In this document: one piece after another, positions 48,950-55,459 of the stretch
Layout: each line of letters opens with the position of its first letter
Numbering within the stretch: position 1 is the first letter of the stretch
Notes under the pieces: generated by a model
The model's database searches: none
What the model was told of the DNA's origin: nothing
The model's input: only the letters and a program-made list of their open reading frames with translations
Source: Acidobacteriota bacterium
GTDB taxonomy: Bacteria > Acidobacteriota > Terriglobia > UBA7540
Length of the DNA: 55,459 bases
Assembly (NCBI GenBank): GCA_902812415.1
Contig: CADDZJ010000017.1
Location: 1 to 55,459, forward strand
Direction: 5' to 3'
Program-made: the position numbers and the translations under genes

Positions 48950-51235
48950 ATGAATAAGTTGCGTCGGATGAATACTGGGGTGGCTCTTTTGATGCTCGTC
49001 GCTTTCGTGGCCGGGTGCACTCGAGACCCCAATGTGCGGAAGCACCGCTTTTTCGACAGCGGAGCGAGATTTTTCGCCAAGGGAGAATACCGCGACGCGG
49101 CTATTCAGTTCACAAACGCCGTCCGCATCGACCCCAAATATGAGGAAGCGCACTACCAACTCGCACGCTGTTACATGAAGCTGGGCTATTGGCATGGAGT
49201 CTACGAGGAATTGAGCCGAGCCGTAGCGCTCCGGCCCGATGACCTCAAAGCTCAAATCGATCTCGGAAATCTCTTCCTGGCCAGTCGCCAATTCAAGCGC
49301 GCGCAAGAACAGGCCAAAATTGTACTGACAAAAGATCCCAAGAATATTGACGCCATGGTGCTTATGGCGAATTCTGACGCGGGACTTTCCAATATCAACG
49401 CCTCGCTTGAAGAGATGCAGAACGCCATCCAGATGGAACCTTCGCGCCCTCAAAGCTACCTCAACATGGGCATGCTCCAGTTGGACGCGAGAAAGGTGAA
49501 CGATGCGGAAGAGAGCTTCAAGAAAGCGGTTGAGTTGGATCCCAAATCGGTTTCAGCCGTGATGGCGCTGGGGAATTTTTACCTTCAGCAGCGTCGCTGG
49601 CCTGAAGCTGAGAAGCAATTCCAGCGCGCCGTTGAAATCGCCCCCCAAGACCCCATGCCGCGCGCTGCGCTGGCGCGCCTTTATCTTCTGGAGGGGAAGA
49701 AACCAGAGGCCGAGCAGGTTTTGGAAGCGGCCAAAAAGGCCATGCCCAACAATCCTGAAGCCTATCGCATGCTGGGCCAGTTTTACTTTGCGACGGGTCA
49801 AATGGATAAAGCCCTGGCGGAGTTTGCCTCCCTGCACAAAGAGCACTCGAATGACCCTTTGGTTGAAAAGAGCTACGCTCAGTTGCTGGTTCTCAACCAC
49901 GATGATGATCAGGCGGCAAAAATTGTCGGCGAGCTTCTCAAAAAGAACTCCAAGGATGCGGGCGCTCAAATCCTGCAGGCTGAAATCGATGAAGGTCAGA
50001 ACAAGCCCGAGGACGCCATCAATACTTTGCAAACGGTCTTAAAGGCGGAGCCGGATAACCCTTCGGCTCACTATTACCTGGGCGTTGCTTTCAATATGAC
50101 GGGCCAATTGGATCGCGCGGAAAGCGAATGGCGAGAAGCCGCCCGCCTGCGTCCTGCGATGGTGGAGGCGCAGAAGGCTTTGGCCGGAGTTGCCATTCGC
50201 AAAAACGACGTCGACTTGCTGGACCAGACCTCTGAGCAATTAATGCGCGCCCTGCCCAACTCGCCGGAGGGCTACATTCTTCACGCCAAGGCCGACTTGA
50301 TGCATAAGGATTTGGCTGCCGCTGAAGCTGATCTGAATAAAGCCATCAAAGCAGCCCCCGAGAGCCCGCTGGGATATACGGCACTCGCCGATCTGCGCCT
50401 CTCGCAGAAGAAATTCAGCGAGGCTCAGAAACTTTACGGGCAGGCCCTCGAGAAAAATCCTGATAATCCGTCGGCGCTCCAGGGGCTGGTCAATATCGAT
50501 CTGGCCCAGAAGAAGCCTGAACAGGCCATCCAGCTCGTCAATGCCCAGATCGCAAAAGCTCCCAACAGCAGCGCTTATTACCTGCTCCTGGCAAAAGTCT
50601 ATGTGGTGAACCACGACCTCTCCCAGGCGGAAGCGGCGGCGTCTCAGGCTTTGCGTCTGAGCAAGAACAAGATGGAGGCATATCTGCTTCTCGGTCAAAT
50701 TCAGTCCGCACAGGGCGCGAATAGCAACGCGGTGGCTACCTACGAACAAGCTATTCAGACAAATCCGCGAGACATCAGGCCCTATTTCAGTTTGGCTCAG
50801 CTTGATGACCAGATGGGTAACTGGGAAAAGGCGCAGGGTCTCTACCAGAAAGTGCTCCAAATCCAGCCCGATTTCGCTCCCGCCCAGAATAATCTGGCTT
50901 ATTTAATGATTGAACATAACCAGAACCTCGATGTGGCGCTTTCCATGGCTCAGTCCGCGCGCCGCGCCTTACCTGAGTCTCCCGCTACCGCGGATACGCT
51001 GGGCTGCGCTTATTACCAGAAGGGGCTTTATCAGCTTGCCTTGGGCCTGCTCGAAGAGGCCGCGCAAAAGGATCCCCAGGATGCCGTTATTCACTATCAT
51101 CTTGGGCTCACTTACGCCAAGCTGGGAAATCGCGCCAAGGCCAAGGTGGAACTCGAGCGGGTTCTTGCGCTTAGTCCTAAATTTAAGGATGCCGACAAAG
51201 TGCGCCAGACTCTTGCGGAGTTGGGCCAAAGTTAG
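48950..51235 (+). CDS. TPR-repeat lipoprotein of the exosortase locus (PrsT-like)
   Basis: A 761-residue exported lipoprotein: an N-terminal signal with lipobox VAGC (Cys23), then about 20 tetratricopeptide repeats to the C-terminus (for example GEYRDAAIQFTNAVRIDPKY and KPEDAINTLQTVLKAEPDN). A GGAGG site 8 bp upstream supports the start. Large TPR lipoproteins are regular members of PEP-CTERM/exosortase loci and are thought to scaffold EPS export or sorting. It follows epsI by 58 bp in the same operon. Confidence 0.9.
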   Translation: MNKLRRMNTGVALLMLVAFVAGCTRDPNVRKHRFFDSGARFFAKGEYRDAAIQFTNAVRIDPKYEEAHYQLARCYMKLGYWHGVYEELSRAVALRPDDLKAQIDLGNLFLASRQFKRAQEQAKIVLTKDPKNIDAMVLMANSDAGLSNINASLEEMQNAIQMEPSRPQSYLNMGMLQLDARKVNDAEESFKKAVELDPKSVSAVMALGNFYLQQRRWPEAEKQFQRAVEIAPQDPMPRAALARLYLLEGKKPEAEQVLEAAKKAMPNNPEAYRMLGQFYFATGQMDKALAEFASLHKEHSNDPLVEKSYAQLLVLNHDDDQAAKIVGELLKKNSKDAGAQILQAEIDEGQNKPEDAINTLQTVLKAEPDNPSAHYYLGVAFNMTGQLDRAESEWREAARLRPAMVEAQKALAGVAIRKNDVDLLDQTSEQLMRALPNSPEGYILHAKADLMHKDLAAAEADLNKAIKAAPESPLGYTALADLRLSQKKFSEAQKLYGQALEKNPDNPSALQGLVNIDLAQKKPEQAIQLVNAQIAKAPNSSAYYLLLAKVYVVNHDLSQAEAAASQALRLSKNKMEAYLLLGQIQSAQGANSNAVATYEQAIQTNPRDIRPYFSLAQLDDQMGNWEKAQGLYQKVLQIQPDFAPAQNNLAYLMIEHNQNLDVALSMAQSARRALPESPATADTLGCAYYQKGLYQLALGLLEEAAQKDPQDAVIHYHLGLTYAKLGNRAKAKVELERVLALSPKFKDADKVRQTLAELGQS

Positions 51236-51454
51236 ACCTGACGACAAAACACCGATGGCCTGTGAGATCGAACCGCCTCTATTCCAAGACGGTAAGCCAG
51301 GCTACAATGTTCGCTAAAGACCTCCAACGATTGCCGATAAGCTATTGAGGAGCTTGACGATGAGAGGCAGCGCGCTGCCTTATCATCTTCTTGCCAGTTT
51401 CAGGCGGACGTTTGGTCACGAATCGCAGCGCCGATTCTGTAATCCTCAGTAGCA

Positions 51455-52189
51455 ATGGACCAACCCTACTTAAGCATCATCATTCCCGCCTATAATGAAG
51501 CCCAGCGGATTGGAAAGTCGCTGGAAAGAATCCGGGAATACCTCGCTCGAAAACCATTCGCGGCAGAACTGATTGTGGTGGATGATGGCTCGACGGATGG
51601 CACGCCTGCGCTGCTCGAAACCTTTGCAGCCGCCTGGCCCGAACTTCGCATCCTGCGCAATGAGCCAAATCGGGGAAAGGGCTATAGTGTCCGGCGCGGG
51701 GCGCTGGAGGCGCGGGCTCCCTACGTTCTTTTCACAGATGCCGACCTCTCGACACCATTTGAAGAAGCAGACCGTCTGCTGGCAGAGATGGAATCCGCAA
51801 GAGCCGATGCCGTCATCGGGTCGCGCGCCCTGCGACGAGAACTCATCGGCGTCCACCAGCCAAAGTTCCGCGAGTGGGGCGGGATTCTTTTTAACTGGGT
51901 GGTTCGGCTGCTGACTGGGCTTGCCATCCATGACACACAATGCGGATTCAAACTCTTTCGCCGTGAGACAACGCGACGCGCTTTTGAGGGCCAAACAGTT
52001 TTTGGGTTTGGATTTGATCCTGAACTCTTGTTTCTGATCCAGCGCTCAGGCGGTCGCATCCTGGAAATTCCAGTGCGCTGGAACAACGACCCTGCCACCA
52101 AAGTGAGATTTCTGCGCGATTCCAGCCGCATGCTCTTGGACCTTCTGAAGCTTCGCTGGTGCGCCTGGAGGGGAAAGTACGAAGCTTAA
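51455..52189 (+). CDS. Dolichyl-phosphate beta-glucosyltransferase-like GT2 enzyme
   Basis: A 244-residue GT2 of the ALG5/DPM1 type: YLSIIIPAYNEAQRIGKSL, ELIVVDDGSTDGTPALL, RGKGYSVRRGALEARAPYVL, the metal site FTDADLSTPF, GSRALRR and DTQCGFKLFRR. There are no C-terminal membrane helices, unlike GtrB. It would charge a polyprenyl phosphate with a hexose on the cytosolic face. The donor sugar for EPS decoration is a plausible use, given the operon upstream (gap 219 bp). Confidence 0.9.
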   Translation: MDQPYLSIIIPAYNEAQRIGKSLERIREYLARKPFAAELIVVDDGSTDGTPALLETFAAAWPELRILRNEPNRGKGYSVRRGALEARAPYVLFTDADLSTPFEEADRLLAEMESARADAVIGSRALRRELIGVHQPKFREWGGILFNWVVRLLTGLAIHDTQCGFKLFRRETTRRAFEGQTVFGFGFDPELLFLIQRSGGRILEIPVRWNNDPATKVRFLRDSSRMLLDLLKLRWCAWRGKYEA

Positions 52190-52465
52190 CTCCTCTATAA
52201 GAACGCGCAACTTCTACTCTCCTTAACGGCCTACCCCGATAACGCACTGTCCGCTTCCGAACAGTACTTTTGCGAAATCGGACACCCCGCGTGGTTTAAT
52301 CCCGCCATCCAAACTTATTAAGTCATTTAAAATCAATAGAATACATAGCATACAGAGGGCGGCATTCTAAATGCTTTATAGGTGAAGGCTGCCGTCACGG
52401 AGAACTACACGGCTAAGGTCACGCAGACCGAACTCTCACGCTGGCAGGAGCCAATTATTCGTTTA

Positions 52466-52873
52466 TCAGGGAAGGAGTTCGAACGAATGGATGTGCCTGG
52501 GTTGTATACGGCTGAAATCGCGTCGATCAGTTGTAACCAGAGCGCGCAACTTCAGCCGTTCGGCAATAGCCACCACAGAAGCATCGACAAAGCCCAGGAA
52601 TTCGTATTTTCTGACCAACTCCCCAGAGCGCGCAAGGTCAGCGCGCGTGAGGTTTTCCATCATGATTTCTGCCGCCGCCAGCGACTCAACAAATTGCTGT
52701 TCCACCCAAGCGCCGAGTCGAGTCCGAATCAGATAAGCCGTTTCAGGAACCACCGTGACAGGCGCAAGCAGAGTCTGCCGCGCCTCCGACAGGAAATCAC
52801 GCACGCGGGGATGCCAAGCATCATCGGCATCGGCAAGCGCATAAAGCGCGCCCGTATCCAGAAGCAATGGCAT
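52466..52873 (-). CDS. vapC: PIN-domain toxin (VapC-like)
   Basis: A 135-residue PIN ribonuclease. The acidic catalytic set is visible: Asp6 in LLLDTGALYAL, Glu44 in VVPETAYLI, Asp97 in GFVDASVVAIAERL and Asp116 in LVTTDRRDF. Such toxins cleave tRNA or rRNA when the antitoxin is lost. The ATG overlaps the antitoxin stop by one base (TGATG), so the pair is coupled. It lies between the EPS block and the permease, on the opposite strand to both. Confidence 0.88.
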   Translation of the reverse strand: MPLLLDTGALYALADADDAWHPRVRDFLSEARQTLLAPVTVVPETAYLIRTRLGAWVEQQFVESLAAAEIMMENLTRADLARSGELVRKYEFLGFVDASVVAIAERLKLRALVTTDRRDFSRIQPRHIHSFELLP

Positions 52874-53139
52874 CAGCCTTTTCTCTTTCGCCTCGTTGTG
52901 GCGCCGTGCGGACCAAGATCACGCCAGAGGAGAGCTTCGTGACGTCTGGAAATGTTCTTTTGCCCGCTGCGGCCGGCGGCCAGGAAACGCAGCCGGAGAC
53001 CTGGGCCACGGCTTTCCTCCGCGACGTAGCGGCCCAGCGCATCGCGAACAAGTTCGGAAACCGGCGCACCCCGACGGCTGGCCAGCGAGTGAAGCTCCTG
53101 GTCGATAGCTTCATCCACAAAGATTGTCGTACGTTTCAT
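52873..53139 (-). CDS. vapB: Ribbon-helix-helix antitoxin partner of the PIN toxin (VapB-like)
   Basis: From ATG 53139 the protein has 88 residues. The start MKRTTIFVDEAIDQELHSLA and GAPVSELVRDALGRYV form a CopG/Arc-type ribbon-helix-helix DNA-binding domain, and the basic C-terminal half (about 45-88) probably wraps the toxin. It should autorepress the operon, for which a short dyad lies just upstream. Confidence 0.82.
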   Translation of the reverse strand: MKRTTIFVDEAIDQELHSLASRRGAPVSELVRDALGRYVAEESRGPGLRLRFLAAGRSGQKNISRRHEALLWRDLGPHGATTRRKRKG

Positions 53140-53143
53140 ATGA

Positions 53144-53159
53144 TGTATTCTAACATACA
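53144..53159 (-). promoter_or_regulatory. Operator-like dyad upstream of the VapBC-type pair
   Basis: TGTAT-TCTAAC-ATACA is a perfect 5-bp dyad 5 bp upstream of the antitoxin start, the usual place for antitoxin autorepression. Confidence 0.45.
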
Positions 53160-53210
53160 CCTTCATGGGGCAGAGGACGCTGCAACGAGCGCTGCCACAG
53201 GAGATCTTCG

Positions 53211-55459
53211 ATGGGCGCCATCATTCAGGATCTAAGATTTGGCTGGCGGCAATTGGCGAAGCGTCCTGGCTTCACGACCATCGCGGTCCTCACGCTGGCG
53301 CTCGGCATCGGGGCGAATGCGGCGATGTTCAGCGTGGTTAATGCAGTGCTCTTGCGGCCCTTGCCATATCCACAGCCGGAGCGCCTGGTCAGCGTGACCG
53401 GATTCTACCCCAAAGGGGCCATCGCCAGCCTGCAATCGGATTCGAGGACGCTTAAGATAGCCGCTTATACGCCTGACGCTGTGTTTAACCTCACCTGGCG
53501 AGGCCAGGCAGAGCGGCTGACGGGCAGCGCTGTTTCGGCGAACCTGTTTTCCGTTCTTGGCATAGGAGCGGAGTTGGGGCGCACGTTCCGACCGCGCGAA
53601 GACCGGCCCGATCGGAATCGGGTTGTCATTCTCAGCGATGCTTTGTGGAAGAAGCAGTTTAACGGTGATCCGGCCGTCCTCGGCCGCGTTCTGCGAATTA
53701 ACGGCGATGACCGGGAAGTGATTGGTGTGATGCCCTCCAGCTTCGCCTTCCCTTCTTCTCGAGTACAGCTTTGGCTTCCCCTGGATTTCGACTCGCGGAA
53801 CTCGTTCGCTTATTGGAACACGAACTTCATGCCACTTGTCGCCAGGTTGCGGACGGGGGCTACGATGGAGCAGGCGCGGGACGAGTTACATGAGCTGATT
53901 GCGCATGCGATTACGCTGTTTCCTTACGTCATTCCCCGAAGCTGGAACGCGGACGCCACGCTGATGCCGTTGCAGGAGGCGGTGGTGAGTGGCGTCCGTG
54001 GCAGGCTCATCATTCTCCAATCCGCGGTGGCGTTGATTCTGTTGATTGCCTGCGCTAACGTTGCGGGCCTTTTACTTTCCCGCGCCGCAGCCCGGCGGAA
54101 GGAAATGGCGCTGCGCGCGGCTCTTGGCGCGGTGCGTGGGCGAATCCTGCGGCAACTATTAACCGAAAGCGTGATGCTGGGCTTGGCCGGAGGCGGGCTC
54201 GGGCTGATGCTGGCTGCCGGCGCGCTTTCCATCCTGAGGCTGGCTTTACCCGCAAACATGTCAGGAGGAGCACAAATAGCGATCAATGGTCACGTGCTGG
54301 CATTCACCAGCCTTCTTGCCATCCTGACGGGATTAGCTTTTGGCCTGGTTCCCGCCCTGAGTTCCTCAAAAGTGAATCTCGCCGAAACTCTCAAGATCGC
54401 AGGACGCCGGTCGGCAGGCGCTGCGGACGCCCGAGTTCGTGGCGCGTTGATTGCGGGCGAAGTGGCGCTGGCATTTGTGCTTACGGTCGGCGCCGGACTC
54501 TTGATCAAAAGCCTCTGGCGCCTGGGAGAGGTGAATCCAGGCTTCGATCCACAGCAGGTTATGACCCTACGCGTCTCGCCAAATATATCGCTCTGCCCAC
54601 AAAGAGCAGCCTGCGTGGCTTTTTACAACGAGCTGTTAAGGCGCGTGCAAGGTCTCACCGGGGTCTCCGAGGTTGCCGCTGCCAACACTGTGCCGCTGGA
54701 TGGCCGGTTGCCCCAGATTCCGGCGGAGGTTGAAGGGCATCCCGTGATTCCAGGAGCGACTTTGGCGCCCATGCTTTGGGCTGGCGCCGTTACGCCAGGT
54801 TACTTCCGCCTGCTGCGCATTCCGCTGGTTGAAGGGCGGACGTTCCGCGAGAGCGACACAGAAAGGTCTGAGCCTGTGGTTGTGGTCAGCGCAGCGACGG
54901 CGCGAAAATTCTGGCCGGGACAGAATCCGATCGGTAAACATATTCGCCCGATCTGGGCCAATGAACCGTGGCGAACTGTCGTCGGGGTCGTCAGCGATGT
55001 GCATCAGTACAATCTTGCGAATCGCTTCCCCGCTGGCGTCGATGGAGCGATTTACATGCCTTATCCGCAGGCGGTTAACATTCGCAGGCAATTGCCCACC
55101 GCGATGACGCTTCTCGTCCGGACCAATCTTCAGGCGTCAGATCTCCCGCGCCAGCTTCGCAAGCTGGTGGCGAGTGTAAATCCGAATGTACCCGTCAGCG
55201 ACGTGAGGACGATGGAAGGGATCATTTCGACTTCCACCGCTCAGTCTCGTTCGACGATGTGGCTCTTTGTGAGCTTTGCAGGCATAGCCTTGTTGCTGGC
55301 GGCGGTCGGGACTTATGGAGTGATTTCCCATTCGACATCGCAACGAACCTTTGAGATTGCAATCCGGATGGCGGTGGGCGCCACGCGCGGCAACATCTTT
55401 GCCCTCGTGCTGGGTCAAAGCCTGCGGCTGGCGCTCACGGGGCTGGCGCTGGGACTCAT
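53211..55459 (+). CDS. Acidobacterial-type duplicated orphan permease (MacB/FtsX-like), 3' end outside window
   Basis: An open frame of 749 codons from ATG 53211 (GGAG 8 bp upstream) runs off the window without a stop. The start [21 protein letters not shown], then [21 protein letters not shown] and [20 protein letters not shown], is diagnostic of the ADOP permease family. A MacB-type periplasmic core, FtsX-like helices ([21 protein letters not shown]) and a second core (about 440-640) follow, with a last FtsX domain starting near 55255 ([17 protein letters not shown]). No MacB ATPase gene is adjacent. Substrate and role are unknown; ADOP genes are highly expanded in Acidobacteriota. Confidence 0.93.
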   Translation, partial: MGAIIQDLRFGWRQLAKRPGFTTIAVLTLALGIGANAAMFSVVNAVLLRPLPYPQPERLVSVTGFYPKGAIASLQSDSRTLKIAAYTPDAVFNLTWRGQAERLTGSAVSANLFSVLGIGAELGRTFRPREDRPDRNRVVILSDALWKKQFNGDPAVLGRVLRINGDDREVIGVMPSSFAFPSSRVQLWLPLDFDSRNSFAYWNTNFMPLVARLRTGATMEQARDELHELIAHAITLFPYVIPRSWNADATLMPLQEAVVSGVRGRLIILQSAVALILLIACANVAGLLLSRAAARRKEMALRAALGAVRGRILRQLLTESVMLGLAGGGLGLMLAAGALSILRLALPANMSGGAQIAINGHVLAFTSLLAILTGLAFGLVPALSSSKVNLAETLKIAGRRSAGAADARVRGALIAGEVALAFVLTVGAGLLIKSLWRLGEVNPGFDPQQVMTLRVSPNISLCPQRAACVAFYNELLRRVQGLTGVSEVAAANTVPLDGRLPQIPAEVEGHPVIPGATLAPMLWAGAVTPGYFRLLRIPLVEGRTFRESDTERSEPVVVVSAATARKFWPGQNPIGKHIRPIWANEPWRTVVGVVSDVHQYNLANRFPAGVDGAIYMPYPQAVNIRRQLPTAMTLLVRTNLQASDLPRQLRKLVASVNPNVPVSDVRTMEGIISTSTAQSRSTMWLFVSFAGIALLLAAVGTYGVISHSTSQRTFEIAIRMAVGATRGNIFALVLGQSLRLALTGLALGL

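Noticed and set aside
52382-52942. Long plus-strand frame across the toxin-antitoxin genes
   Set aside because: It is antisense to two well-supported genes with complete motifs, and its product has no recognisable features.

Overview
The window reads as a chromosomal segment of a diderm, moderately GC-rich bacterium, most likely an Acidobacteriota member. The main reasons are a long orphan MacB/FtsX-type permease of the acidobacterial duplicated-permease kind at the right edge, an exosortase/EpsI exopolysaccharide (EPS) locus, a BBP2-like porin beside glnA/amt, and many intergenic palindromic repeats. This assignment is an inference from gene content. No rRNA, tRNA, CRISPR array or complete insertion sequence was recognised.

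Left part (1-21.8 kb): a possible transposase tail and a decayed gene that looks like the C-terminus of a DNA methylase; a class I glutamine amidotransferase; a two-gene protoglobin/MarR operon with a palindromic operator; a ThiO-like oxidase convergent with a Ser/Thr kinase-PP2C phosphatase pair; a nitrogen block (amino acid permease, small membrane protein plus Amt, glutamine synthetase, porin); a LysR regulator divergent from a three-gene RND efflux operon; and an aldo/keto reductase.

Central part (22-46.8 kb, nearly all minus strand): a large EPS locus. In transcription order it encodes an enhancer-binding-protein-like regulator, outer-membrane export protein, beta-barrel protein, Wzz-type chain-length protein, ExeA-like ATPase, tyrosine autokinase, priming glycosyl-phosphotransferase, membrane GT2, O-antigen-ligase-like polymerase/ligase, two tandem GT2 paralogues, AsnB-type amidotransferase, methyltransferase and two GT4 enzymes. 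A sulfur-activation block follows directly: fused ATP sulfurylase/APS kinase, a TauE/SafE permease, a CysQ-like PAP phosphatase and a sulfotransferase. Together these would make PAPS, transfer sulfate to an acceptor and remove the PAP by-product, suggesting a sulfated exopolysaccharide. HisC and a CoA-binding protein follow.

Right part (47-55.5 kb, plus strand): divergent from the EPS locus lie exosortase, EpsI, a TPR lipoprotein and a dolichyl-phosphate-glucosyltransferase-like GT2. The 560-bp divergent region carries a GG-N10-GC sigma-54-like element and an upstream dyad, yet the adjacent regulator has lost the GAFTGA sigma-54 contact loop. The window ends with a VapBC-type toxin-antitoxin pair and the truncated ADOP-type permease.
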